A stretch of DNA of 64,000 bases from Kitasatospora herbaricolor (GTDB taxonomy: Bacteria; Actinomycetota; Actinomycetes; Streptomycetales; Streptomycetaceae), in NCBI RefSeq assembly GCF_030813695.1, contig NZ_JAUSVA010000002.1, forward strand, positions 8,827,501 through 8,891,500. The letters are read 5' to 3'. A program made the position numbers and the translations under genes. The notes beneath the pieces are model-generated. The model had not been told where the DNA came from. It saw only the letters and a program-made list of their open reading frames with translations, and did not search any database. Of this stretch, positions 26,186-34,695 are shown piece after piece; within the stretch, counting starts at the first letter, position 1; each line of letters opens with the position of its first letter.

Positions 26186-26424
26186 CCGGACCTCCAGGGC
26201 CGCTCGGGCACCGTCCGGCCGCTCCCGGCCCCCGTGCGGCCCGGACCGCTGCGGGATCGATGCGACGTCCCCTCCACGATGCGCCGGAATCCGGTGAGAT
26301 CCAAAACGGCGACGGGGCGTGTTGACCCGGGCCGGGTGCGTGTGCTGCGCCGGAGAGGGCGGCGCGTCGCCCCGGCGCTCGGACTCGTCGGCCGGTCACC
26401 GCGCCCCCGGTGGCCCGTAGGCCT

Positions 26425-27060
26425 TCAGTGGCCGCCCTGGGGTTCGTTGCAGCCACCCTCCAGGTAAGAACCGTGCGCCTGGACCCGCGGGATGGCCCCC
26501 AGCGTCCCGGTCAGGCAGGGGCCCGACCCCGGGATCCACAGCGAGAAGCCGACCGTGCCGCCCGAACTGTGCACCTCGCCGCCCCGCGTCGGATAGCCCA
26601 GCCGGTCCAGCTCCGCCCGCAGCTCGGCCTCGCCGAGGACGGCGGCCCGGCCGGTGGCCCTGAGCGCCGTCGTGATCCGCGCCGCGTGGGCGTCGCCCCG
26701 GCACCGGGACTGCGGGCTCAGGTCCACGGTCTGCCGGTAGGCGTGGTTCTCGGCGTACTTCCGCGCCCACGGGTCGTCCGGCTCCCCGCCCGCGACGTCG
26801 GCGGAGGCCGACGGGGACGGCGCCGAGGCCGTGCTGACGCCCGCGCAGCGGGCCGCGACCTCCGGGAACAGCGCGTCCTGCTGCGCCTGCAGCTCGGCGA
26901 TGCCGGGCGGTGCGGTGGCCGCGGTCGGAGCCTTCGCCCCGGCGGCGGTCGCCGGCCCGGAGCCCGTGTCGCTCGCGCTCCGCTGGCCGCACCCCGCCAG
27001 CAGCAGGACGGCCGCCCCCGCGGCCACCCCGGCCGTCGCCACGAATCCTGGACGCCTCAT
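26425..27060 (-). CDS. Putative secreted lipoprotein
   Basis: This is a 211-residue protein with a signal peptide ending in a lipobox (VLLLAGC), so it is probably anchored to the outer face of the membrane. After a Ser/Ala/Thr-rich linker the body includes DPWARKYAENHAYRQTVDL, CRGDAHAARITTAL and GEVHSSGGTVGFSLWIPG, with several cysteines that could form disulfides. GGGGGGAG precedes the ATG at 27060, which was preferred over long upstream in-frame sequence. I do not recognise the family. It lies 137 bp downstream of the next gene on the same strand. Confidence 0.7.
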   Translation of the reverse strand: MRRPGFVATAGVAAGAAVLLLAGCGQRSASDTGSGPATAAGAKAPTAATAPPGIAELQAQQDALFPEVAARCAGVSTASAPSPSASADVAGGEPDDPWARKYAENHAYRQTVDLSPQSRCRGDAHAARITTALRATGRAAVLGEAELRAELDRLGYPTRGGEVHSSGGTVGFSLWIPGSGPCLTGTLGAIPRVQAHGSYLEGGCNEPQGGH

Positions 27061-27197
27061 CGGTACTCCCCCCGTTCCGCGCCCGGTCGGCGCGCCGCCG
27101 CCCGTCCGTGTGCGTACGGGCGAGCCACATTCTCGCCCACCCGGGGCCGGCCCGGGGGAGGCCCCGGGTCCCGGCCGCGGGACCGCGCCGGAGCCGG

Positions 27198-27866
27198 CTA
27201 CCACCGGGTGAAGTCCTCGGACAGCTCCCCGGCGAGGTGGTTGCGGGCATGGGTGCGCATCCGCGCGGCGTAGCGCGCGTCCCTCGCGGCCGCGGAGTAG
27301 CCCTGGCCCGTCACGGTGATCACCCCGGCGGTGTCCGCGAGGTAGACGTCCAGGCCGGGGTACATCAGCTCGACGCACGGCAGGTCGTCGATGTCCAGGG
27401 CGAGGACGGGGTGCTCGCCGTACTCGTCCGGCTCCCCGACGGCCAGCACGCGCCGGGAGTCGGAGCCGCCGGGCAGCAGGAAGCACTCCGCGAAGCGCTC
27501 CGACAGCGGGTCGAAGGTCCGGCCCCAGCCGTCGCCGAACTCGGCGCGGGCGATCTCGTTGAGGGGGCGCGGGGTGAGCGTCAGGCCGCCGTCGGCGCCG
27601 TCCGCCGGGCCGAACCAGCCGGAACGGCGCAGGAATCCGCTGTCGAACGCCAGCCAGCGGAGCAGGCTCGGCGAGAGGGCCCGCCCGCCGGGGAGGGTGA
27701 GCGCGGCCAGCGCCGCGGCAGGGACGGGCTGCGCCCGCCCCTGCGTGAGCCAGGGGCCGGCGAACCGGTTGTGGTCGAGGACGGGCCGGAGCGGGTCGGC
27801 CTCGACGGAGCTGATGGCGCGTTCGGTCAGTGCGACGCCGTGGTCGGCGGTGCTGGGCGAGGTCAT
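27198..27866 (-). CDS. Hypothetical protein, possibly SUKH-like
   Basis: This is a 222-residue soluble protein. Features include LSPSLLRWLAFDSGFL, NEIARAEFGDGWGRTF, FLLPGGSDSRRVLAVGEPDE and the acidic VLALDIDDLPCVELMYPGLD. The layout (helical N-terminus, a central beta region with acidic turns, then an aromatic segment) is reminiscent of SMI1/KNR4 proteins, but I would not assign it firmly. The start is the ATG at 27866, with AAGGA about eleven bases upstream. It is followed by the lipoprotein gene on the same strand. Confidence 0.55.
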   Translation of the reverse strand: MTSPSTADHGVALTERAISSVEADPLRPVLDHNRFAGPWLTQGRAQPVPAAALAALTLPGGRALSPSLLRWLAFDSGFLRRSGWFGPADGADGGLTLTPRPLNEIARAEFGDGWGRTFDPLSERFAECFLLPGGSDSRRVLAVGEPDEYGEHPVLALDIDDLPCVELMYPGLDVYLADTAGVITVTGQGYSAAARDARYAARMRTHARNHLAGELSEDFTRW

Positions 27867-27932
27867 CGGTCCGGGCGTCCTTCTGGTGCGGGCCTTCGGG
27901 TGGGTCGGTCGGCACGACCCTACGACCACCCA

Positions 27933-27980
27933 CCGACAGTCCGTCACGGGTCGTCCCGTCTACCGACGGTCCGTCACGGG
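27933..27980. repeat. Two 18-bp direct repeats with 30-bp period
   Basis: CCGAC[A/G]GTCCGTCACGGG occurs at 27933-27950 and 27963-27980, upstream of the 27198-27866 gene. It may be a regulator site. Confidence 0.5.
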
Positions 27981-28105
27981 CCGGTCCGCGCACCGGACGG
28001 GAGGCTCCACCGGCCGGGGCTCACGATCCCCGCCAGGGCCCTCGCCGGGCCGCCGCACGCCTCCCGGGTGAGGGGCGCCCGGCGGCCCACGCCGGCCCGA
28101 CCGGC

Positions 28106-28888
28106 TCAGAGCGGAAGCAGCTCCGGGCGCTTGGCCTCGACGTGGTCGCCGGAGGACTCCCCGCGCAGCCGGCGGCCGACCCAGGGCAGCAGGTAGCTGC
28201 GGGCCCACTGGATGTTCTCCCGGCGCAGCTCCGCCGGTGAGGGGACGTGGCGGGCGGGCCAGGGCGCGTCCGGGTCCTGTGCGACCGGGATGCCGAGGGC
28301 ACGGGCGGCGAGCAGGGCGACCCGCTGGTGCCCCTCGGGGGACAGGTGCAGCCGGTCCTCGCTCCAGGCCCGGCGGTCGTGCACGGCCCGCAGCGACCAG
28401 AGGTCGGCCACCGCGCAGCCGTTGCGGTCGGCGATCGCCCGCAGGTGGCCGTTGTAGGTGGCGATCCGCCCGCGCAGGTGCTTGAGGACCGGCACCCCGC
28501 GGGTGTCGAACCCGGTGCAGATCAGCACCGTGCCCGCCGCCTCGCGCAGTTCGAGGACGGCGGCCTCGAAGCGCTCGGCCACCTCGTCCGGATCGCTGCC
28601 GGGCCGCAGGATGTCGTTGCCGCCGGCGCAGAAGGTGACCAGGTCGGGCGCGATCCGCCGGACCTGGGGCACCTGTTCGGTGACGATCTGGTCGAGCAGT
28701 CTGCCGCGGACGGCGAGGTTGGCGTAGCGGAAGTCGCCGTCCGGGCGGCGCTCCGCGAGCAGCCCGGCGAGCCGGTCGGCCCAGCCGGCGAAGACGCCGT
28801 CCGGTCCCGGGTCGTCCAGGCCCTCGGTGAAGCTGTCGCCGAGGGCGGCGTACGAACGAAGGTCAAGAATCTCCTGGTGGTCGGCCAT
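28106..28888 (-). CDS. SGNH/GDSL hydrolase
   Basis: This is a 260-residue esterase/lipase-type hydrolase with no signal peptide. Block I is ALGDSFTEG (nucleophile Ser), a Gly-containing block II follows, block III is GGNDIL, and block V is EDRLHLSPEGH with the Asp and His. All four SGNH residues are present. The ATG at 28888 has a poor ribosome binding site; no better start is in frame. Two inverted repeats sit immediately upstream, so transcription is probably controlled by a repressor. Similar proteins act on lipids, acetylated sugars or thioesters, and the substrate is not evident. Confidence 0.85.
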   Translation of the reverse strand: MADHQEILDLRSYAALGDSFTEGLDDPGPDGVFAGWADRLAGLLAERRPDGDFRYANLAVRGRLLDQIVTEQVPQVRRIAPDLVTFCAGGNDILRPGSDPDEVAERFEAAVLELREAAGTVLICTGFDTRGVPVLKHLRGRIATYNGHLRAIADRNGCAVADLWSLRAVHDRRAWSEDRLHLSPEGHQRVALLAARALGIPVAQDPDAPWPARHVPSPAELRRENIQWARSYLLPWVGRRLRGESSGDHVEAKRPELLPL

Positions 28889-28898
28889 GGAAGGAGAT

Positions 28899-28934
28899 AC
28901 TTCACTGTCTCAAGTAACCTACGCCACCGTAGGT
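28899..28934. promoter_or_regulatory. Two inverted repeats upstream of the SGNH hydrolase
   Basis: ACCTACG-N4-CGTAGGT (28917-28934) is a perfect 7-bp dyad of the kind bound by TetR-type lipid-metabolism regulators. Just downstream on the minus strand, ACTTGA ... TGAAGT (about 28900-28916) forms a second, one-mismatch dyad. Both lie within 50 bp of the hydrolase start, in its likely promoter. Confidence 0.55.
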
Positions 28935-29005
28935 GCCCGGTCGCGGTGCGTGAGATTGGCCACTGCCGGGCGGTGGTGGCCGGGAGGCGGCCGGCAGGCC
29001 CGGCC

Positions 29006-29806
29006 TCAGTGCCGGTGGTGGTTGTCCGGCTGGGCCGGGTCGCCGGGGTGCTCCAGGCCGGGGACGAGCCCCAGCCGCCGGGCCCGGGCCGCGTCCAGCC
29101 AGCGGACGAAGACGGCCCGCCGAGCCGCATCGGCCCGCCGCTCGATGGCCGGGTCGGCGGCCGGCTCGGGGTCGGCGGCCGGCTCCGGGGCGGCCGCCGC
29201 GACGAGCCTCGCCGTCCACCCGCGGACGGTGACCTGCCGGCCCGGGGGAGCCGCCCGCAGGGCCGCCGCCAAGTCCCGTGGCAGGCTGTCGGGATGGGCG
29301 TCGAAGTCGCCGTCCGGCGTGCTGAGCCGCCAGGGCGGAGCGGCCGGGGCGGCCGGCGCGTCGGGCGCGGCCGCGTCGGGCCCGTCCGGCGCGTCCGGTC
29401 CGGCCGCCCGGTGCGCCGCGTACGCGGCGACCGCCTCGGGGGCGGCCGTCACCCCGGCGGTCACCGCCCGGTACACCGCGCGGACGGCCGCGCTGCCCTC
29501 GAAGGCGGCCGCGGTGATGGAGCCGAGTTCGACGGCGGCACGCTGGTCGAGCCGGACGGGCGGGTCGGCCGACGGGGCCAGCCCGCGTTCGGCGGCCTCG
29601 GCCTCGCAGAGCCGCTCGGTGAGCAGGACCTGGGCGACCCACCGGGTCAGCTGCCGGTCCTCGGCGGAGCCGGCGAGCGGCAGGGCGGAGGACCGCGGGC
29701 CGGCGCGCATCCCGGCGAGCCTGCGGTCGAGTTCCGCCCGGGGCAGGGGGCGGCCGTCCAGAAATCCCAGCACCGCGGGATCGGGCTTGCCGTGGCGATG
29801 CGTCAT
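29006..29806 (-). CDS. Hypothetical protein with SurA/PpiC-like N-terminal region
   Basis: This is a 266-residue protein whose start (FLDGRPLPRAELDRRLAGM) and helix RQLTRWVAQVLLTERLCEAE resemble the N-terminal chaperone region of PpiC/SurA-type proteins. The rest is Ala/Pro/Asp-rich, with GRQVTVRGWTARLVAAA, and ends in a histidine cluster (DNHHRH). There is no signal peptide and no clear prolyl-isomerase core. Its ATG overlaps the stop codon of the alpha-mannosidase gene (TGATG), so the two are translationally coupled and the protein may help that enzyme fold or associate. This role is inferred from position only. Confidence 0.6.
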   Translation of the reverse strand: MTHRHGKPDPAVLGFLDGRPLPRAELDRRLAGMRAGPRSSALPLAGSAEDRQLTRWVAQVLLTERLCEAEAAERGLAPSADPPVRLDQRAAVELGSITAAAFEGSAAVRAVYRAVTAGVTAAPEAVAAYAAHRAAGPDAPDGPDAAAPDAPAAPAAPPWRLSTPDGDFDAHPDSLPRDLAAALRAAPPGRQVTVRGWTARLVAAAAPEPAADPEPAADPAIERRADAARRAVFVRWLDAARARRLGLVPGLEHPGDPAQPDNHHRH

Positions 29807-32800
29807 CAGGTCACCACCAGTTCCACGGTGGGCGCGTACTGGCAGCGCCCGAACCACATCACCTTGGTGAGCGCCCAGGCCCGGGCGGGATCCGCGTCGG
29901 GCGGCGGGGCGACTTCGAAGCGGATCGTCCGAGTGGCGCCCGGGGGCAGGGCGAAGCCCCGGACCGGTGCGTGGATCGCGTCCCAGGTGCCCCAGGGCGA
30001 CACCACCTGCAGCTCGCCGCGGATCTCGCCCCGGGTGCGGTTGGTGAGCACGACGCCCAGCTCGGCACGGCCGCCGGCGGCGACCCGGACGGCGGTCGTC
30101 AGGGACTTCACCGCGAGGCCGGTGTCCCGCCCGCCGGTCGCCGTCGTGCCATGGGTGACGTCCCGCTGCCAGAAGCCCTCGTCAGGCTGCCGGCGCAGGG
30201 CCGGTTGGTCGCCCACGGCGAGGGTGGCGACGTCCTCGACGCTCTGTCCCCCGTACTCGATCCGGGCGGCTGCGAAGTACAGTCCGGGCTCGACCCCGGC
30301 CGGCGGTGTGAGCGTCACCGGGAAGCGAAGGTGCCCACCGGGCACGAGCCGGTACGGGCGCCGTCCGGTGCTCACCCGCCAGCCCTCCGGGGCCAGTACG
30401 GTCGCCGTCCCCTCGGTCTCCGTGTCCCGCAGCTGCGAGGCGAGCACCACCGAGATCTCGACCGGCTCACCGTCCGTCCGCAGCAGGCCCGGTGAGACAC
30501 CGACCGACACGGGCAGGTAGCCCATCGGGGCCGGACCGCGGTTGTGCAGCCAGTACCGGGCGTGCACCGGCTGCGCCACCTCGGCCGAGGGGCCGAGCGG
30601 GGCGCGACCCGACGGCCCGCCGGCCTCGCGCGTGCCGGACGGGCCGGCGGGAACAGGCACACCCACCAGGGTCGCCACCGCGGAGCCGGCCAGCGGTACG
30701 CCCCGGGCTGCGGCGGCCTCCTCCATCGGCCCGCCGGTCGGGCGTTCCAGCAGGTCGGCGGGGTGCAGCCGGCGCAGCCGCAGGGCGCCGTCGAGCCGCG
30801 CGGTCCGGCCGAGGCCGGTCGACTCCAGCAGGCGGACGGTGACGCCGGCCGCCGGGTCCGGGTGGTCGGCGCTGCCGTGCGCGACGGGGTTGCCGGCCGG
30901 CTTCAGCGCGCCGAGCAGCACCTCGCGGGCCGGGTGGACCCGCAGGTAGGACCGGGTCGCCGGGAGCGGGCCCGGGTGCGGGTCGAGGAGCCGGGCATAC
31001 AGCGGGTGGTTGAACTCCTGGCCCTGCGAGGGCAGCCGGAGCTCGCGCCAGTCGCCCTCGCCGGACACCAGGGCGTAGTGGAAGTCGTGCGTCCAGTGCT
31101 GGAGTTGGAAGGAGGAGCCGTCCGGGGCGGTGCGCCGCGGCGGATCGATCCAGATGCCCGAGGGCCAGCCGGTGCACGAGCGCAGCAGGGACAGGTGCAG
31201 CGCCCCGGACGGGTCCACCGCGAAGCCGGGCAGGCCGTAGGTGAGCAGGGCCGCCGTCCGGTCGGTGAGCAGCTCGCCGGCCTGGACCGGGCCCGGGCAG
31301 CCGGCCGAGACCCGGGCATCCGCGAAGTCCGCCACCAGCGCTTCGAGTTCACCGTCCAGGACGATCAGCGCCGGGAGCGCCCGGAGGTCGCGCAGATCCG
31401 CGTTGGGCCGCCAGACCTCGGCGAGCGGCTTCTCGGCGGGCACCCAGACCCGTCCGCGCAGGGCGAGTTCGGCGGCGTGGCCGGCGCCGGCACGCTCCAG
31501 CAACTCCCGTGTCACGGCGTTCTGTTCCGGGCCGCCCAGGACGATCCGGAAGTCCGGCAGGTTGGAGTCGACGTCCAGCCAGCCGTAGCGGGCCCAGTCG
31601 GCCGCCGCGGTGGTCGCCGTGACCCCCACCCGGGCCAGGGCCACCACCAGCTCGCGGGCCCCGGCGGCGGCGTCGAGGTCGCGGACCACGACCTCGGCCA
31701 CGCCCAGCGCGCGCTCGCCGACCGGTGCGCCGGTGGCGTCGGTGAGCGAGACCCGGGCGGTCGAGCCCAGCCCGAACCAGGTGTTGGCGGGGTTGTCCAA
31801 GGTCCACGGTGCCTCGGCCGCGTCGACGTCCGGCAGGGCGAAGCCGCGGCCGACCACGGCCCCGGCCACCTCGCTGACCGGCAGCGCGCCGGGCAGGTCC
31901 AGCGGGAACCGCAGCCTGAGCAGCCGGTCCGCGCCGCGCTGGTCGACCACCCGGGTCCGGCAGTCCAGCCGTGGCACGCCGCGCCACAGGGTGACGGTCT
32001 GCTCGTACCGGATGCCGTCCACGTCGCCGGTCACGACCAGCCGCTCGCCGAGCGGCCCGGACTGGGCCCGCACGGTGGCCGGCGCCCGCGAGGCACCCAC
32101 CACCGGGCCCCGCGGGAGCAGGTGCCAGGGGCCTTCGCCGAAGTCCGGATGGGACGGGTACTCCTCGTACACCCGCAGCTCGTTGCCGACCGCGCCCGCG
32201 CGCAGCAACTCCCGCCCGTGCGCCCTCTCCAGGATGCTGACCAGGCCGCCGCCCCGGGCCGGGTCGGCGGTCACCCGGTAGTGCTCGTTCTCGACGACGA
32301 GGCCCGGCCGGGCGCTCCAGAGGGGTGCGGCGGCCCCCGGCCGGCCCGGCAGCAACCGCCAGCTGCGCCAGCCCAGCGCGGGCACGTCCGAGGCCAGGAA
32401 GCGCAGGGTGCCCAGCTCCACCGCGCAGGGCAGCTCGGTGCCGGTGTCGTCCAGCACCCGGCCGCCGTCGAAGCCGGCCGGCAGCCGTAGCGCCACCGGC
32501 CCGGACCGGTCGAAGGACAGCGTGTTGGCGACCACCACGGCCGTGCCCTCGCCGGTGCTGTCGACCCGGGACAGCAGCGCGTCGAGCGCGGTGTCCCGGA
32601 CGCCGGCGGCCAGGTCGTGCGCCTCGCGCCAGCCGGCCAGCAGATCGATGTACACCTGGTCGGACTCCGACCCGGTGATCGCGTCGTGGTGGGCGCCGTA
32701 GGCGAGTTGGCGCCAGACCTTGTCCAGCGCCGCGTCGGGGTAGCCGCCGAGCCCCTCCAGCACCGCGAGGGTGGCGAGCTTCTCGGCGTCGACCGCCGCG

Positions 32801-34056
32801 ACCTCGCCGGCCCGCTGCGCCTGCTTGGTGTCGATGTACGAGACGTCCTTGCCGGTGTAGACCGGGTTCATGTCCCGGGTCTGCGGGCTCGGCCGCCGCC
32901 CGGTGGCGGCCAACTCGGCGCGGACGGCGGTCAGGAAGTCCCGCGGGGTGCCGCAGACGAACCTCGGCCAGCGGTACTTGGCGGCCCAGGAGCGGTGGAC
33001 CTCGGTGACCCACTTGTTCGGCGGAGTGTAGTCGGTGCCGACCGGGAGCAGCAGGTTCCGGCCGGCGCTCACCGGCTTCAGCTTGCGGTACAGCTCGTAC
33101 ACGGCCTGCTCGGCGGCGGCCAGGTCGGGCGCGGAGTCCATCCACCAGCCGGCCGAGTAGTGGTGCGGCATGTAGTGGGTGAGCACCCCGAGGCCGGACG
33201 GCGAGATCCACTCGAACTCGCTCGGGAACTGCATCACCCGGGCGTCGTCCTTGGCCGCGCCGAAGTTCTTCTGGATCGGTCCCCACTGGTGGAACGGCCC
33301 GCGGGCCCAGGCACTGCCGGTCAGCCCGGCGGCCGCCAGGTAGCCGGGGAACTGCGGGTCGTGGCCGAAGACGTCGAGCTGCCAGGCGGTCCGCGGGTCG
33401 CCGCCGAGGATGTCGCGCTGGTGGGCGACGCCGTGGACGATGTTGCGGATGGTGGTCTCGGCGCCCGTCAGGTTGGTGTTGGGCTCGTTGTAGGTGCCGC
33501 CGACCAGTTCCAGCTGGCCGCTGTCCAGCAGACGGCGCAGATCGGCCCGCCGCTCCGGGTGCTGGTCGAAGAACGGCTTCAGGTAGTCGATCTCGGCCAG
33601 CACGAAGCGGTAGACCGGGTCGCGCAGGGCGAGGTCCAGGTGCGCCTCGACCAGCGCGAAGCCGTTGCGCTCCCAGAGCGGCCGGGTGGTGGCGTCGCCC
33701 GCCAGCAGCTCCCAGGGCGAGGTGTAGGCGGCCTGGGTGTTCCACCAGACCGGGTCGTAGTGGAAGTGCGAGACGAGGTACATGGTCCAGCCGGGCTCGG
33801 CGACGGTGATGCTCGCCTCCCGCCGGGCCCCGCCCGCCGTGACCACCACCGGCAGCTCGCGGCCCGGCGCCGCCCCGGTGACGGCGAGCGGCACCTCGAC
33901 GACGCCCGTGCCCACGGCCTCGCCGTGGACACCCGGGCCGGTGACGGCGACCCGGGCGGGCGGGCCCGCCACCGTGACCCGGAGCACCTGGCGCGGCGCC
34001 TCCTCGGTTCCGACGAACAGGTCGGTGCTGACGACGTCGGTGATGCTGACCGGCAC
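29806..34056 (-). CDS. Glycoside hydrolase family 38 alpha-mannosidase, large type
   Basis: This is a 1416-residue GH38 enzyme that would release alpha-mannose from glycans. The N-terminal beta domain is followed by the catalytic domain with SHFHYDPVWWNTQ (zinc His and Asp, near residue 100) and QLDVFGHDPQFPGYL (near residue 227), whose Asp is the expected nucleophile. The central three-helix region contains ITGSESDQVYIDLL. The C-terminal half holds beta-sandwich domains and a final NEW3-like module. It is longer than the usual 1000 residues. No signal peptide is visible. GTG at 34056 (MPVSITDVV) follows GAGAGGA. It is co-directional and coupled with the PpiC-like gene. Confidence 0.88.
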   Translation of the reverse strand: MPVSITDVVSTDLFVGTEEAPRQVLRVTVAGPPARVAVTGPGVHGEAVGTGVVEVPLAVTGAAPGRELPVVVTAGGARREASITVAEPGWTMYLVSHFHYDPVWWNTQAAYTSPWELLAGDATTRPLWERNGFALVEAHLDLALRDPVYRFVLAEIDYLKPFFDQHPERRADLRRLLDSGQLELVGGTYNEPNTNLTGAETTIRNIVHGVAHQRDILGGDPRTAWQLDVFGHDPQFPGYLAAAGLTGSAWARGPFHQWGPIQKNFGAAKDDARVMQFPSEFEWISPSGLGVLTHYMPHHYSAGWWMDSAPDLAAAEQAVYELYRKLKPVSAGRNLLLPVGTDYTPPNKWVTEVHRSWAAKYRWPRFVCGTPRDFLTAVRAELAATGRRPSPQTRDMNPVYTGKDVSYIDTKQAQRAGEVAAVDAEKLATLAVLEGLGGYPDAALDKVWRQLAYGAHHDAITGSESDQVYIDLLAGWREAHDLAAGVRDTALDALLSRVDSTGEGTAVVVANTLSFDRSGPVALRLPAGFDGGRVLDDTGTELPCAVELGTLRFLASDVPALGWRSWRLLPGRPGAAAPLWSARPGLVVENEHYRVTADPARGGGLVSILERAHGRELLRAGAVGNELRVYEEYPSHPDFGEGPWHLLPRGPVVGASRAPATVRAQSGPLGERLVVTGDVDGIRYEQTVTLWRGVPRLDCRTRVVDQRGADRLLRLRFPLDLPGALPVSEVAGAVVGRGFALPDVDAAEAPWTLDNPANTWFGLGSTARVSLTDATGAPVGERALGVAEVVVRDLDAAAGARELVVALARVGVTATTAAADWARYGWLDVDSNLPDFRIVLGGPEQNAVTRELLERAGAGHAAELALRGRVWVPAEKPLAEVWRPNADLRDLRALPALIVLDGELEALVADFADARVSAGCPGPVQAGELLTDRTAALLTYGLPGFAVDPSGALHLSLLRSCTGWPSGIWIDPPRRTAPDGSSFQLQHWTHDFHYALVSGEGDWRELRLPSQGQEFNHPLYARLLDPHPGPLPATRSYLRVHPAREVLLGALKPAGNPVAHGSADHPDPAAGVTVRLLESTGLGRTARLDGALRLRRLHPADLLERPTGGPMEEAAAARGVPLAGSAVATLVGVPVPAGPSGTREAGGPSGRAPLGPSAEVAQPVHARYWLHNRGPAPMGYLPVSVGVSPGLLRTDGEPVEISVVLASQLRDTETEGTATVLAPEGWRVSTGRRPYRLVPGGHLRFPVTLTPPAGVEPGLYFAAARIEYGGQSVEDVATLAVGDQPALRRQPDEGFWQRDVTHGTTATGGRDTGLAVKSLTTAVRVAAGGRAELGVVLTNRTRGEIRGELQVVSPWGTWDAIHAPVRGFALPPGATRTIRFEVAPPPDADPARAWALTKVMWFGRCQYAPTVELVVT

Positions 34057-34214
34057 GGGCGTGGTCCTCTCGGCGTACGGGGGTGCGGGCGGGCGTAGGG
34101 GGGCACGGGCGTACGGGCGTGCGGGGGGCCCGGGGCGGATCGGTTCGGTACCGACCGCAGCCCGAACCGATCGCGGCCGACTCCCCACAGGTCGACGCCG
34201 TTCGCAGGCACCGC
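34057..34214. other. Intergenic DNA upstream of the alpha-mannosidase
   Basis: This is GC-rich sequence with imperfect GTACGGGCG-type repeats and no gene. It probably holds the alpha-mannosidase promoter, but I cannot identify the boxes. Confidence 0.3.
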
Positions 34215-34570
34215 TCCTTCGGGTCCCCCGCGGTCGCCCGTGCCCTCACCCCGACGGCCGGGGCCGAACGGGTGGACCTCGACAGCGAGGCCGGCCGGTA
34301 GGAGACGTTCCCCAAGGCGGCCTTCCCGCTGGACGCGCACACCAACCGGTACGCCTCGGCGACCCGGTTCGGGCACCGGTACCGGCGCACCCGCGCCGAC
34401 TCCGGCTGGGAGCCGGCCACCGCCGGGGCCTGCGACCACCGCTTCGTCGTCCTGGAGGAGCCCGGCCGGGCCATCCCCCCGATCCGGGGGAGCGAGGGCC
34501 CGCGGCTGTGGTTGCGCCCCTTCCGGCTGATCCCCCTGCGGCTCGCCCGCCCGCCCGGCCGGCCGGGCGA
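34215..34570 (+). pseudogene. Relic of a GH38 alpha-mannosidase C-terminal region
   Basis: In one frame the plus strand reads ARALTPTAGAERVDLDSEAG, then an in-frame TAG at 34299-34301, then ETFPKAAFPLDAHTNRYASA, TRFGHRYRRTRADSGWEPAT and HRFVVLEEPG. This matches the C-terminal domain of the ordinary (about 1000-residue) GH38 alpha-mannosidase of actinomycetes, where FPLDVHTDR, FGH-(Y/H)-RPTHTNTSW and HRF.H..EPG are conserved. The segment around the stop appears shortened, and the sequence fades after about 34560. It lies on the strand opposite the intact alpha-mannosidase gene and is of a different subtype. The match is by pattern memory; a protein search would confirm it. Confidence 0.65.
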
Positions 34571-34598
34571 CCGACCCGCGGCACGCCGATTGCCCACG

Positions 34599-34632
34599 GC
34601 TTGTCCGCCGTGCCGCGGCGCGACGGACAAGC
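34599..34632. promoter_or_regulatory. 9-bp inverted repeat upstream of the SpoIIE gene
   Basis: GCTTGTCCG (34599-34607) and CGGACAAGC (34624-34632) form a perfect dyad with a 16-nt spacer, ending 63 bp before the start codon at 34696. It may be an operator for this gene or the leftover terminator of the alpha-mannosidase relic. Confidence 0.45.
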
Positions 34633-34695
34633 GGTGGCAGGCCCCAGGGGTGCGGAGGAGTATGGAGCGCGTACCCCTGCAGGAGGGTCCCGCAC

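Noticed and set aside
26284..26294. CCGGAATCCGG palindrome upstream of the MerR-B12 gene
   Set aside because: Short palindromes of this composition are expected by chance in this DNA; it was not supported by spacing to a promoter or by a second copy.
31349..34630. A 1093-codon minus-strand open frame overlapping the alpha-mannosidase
   Set aside because: It is a shifted frame of the same region; only the GH38 frame gives conserved catalytic motifs.
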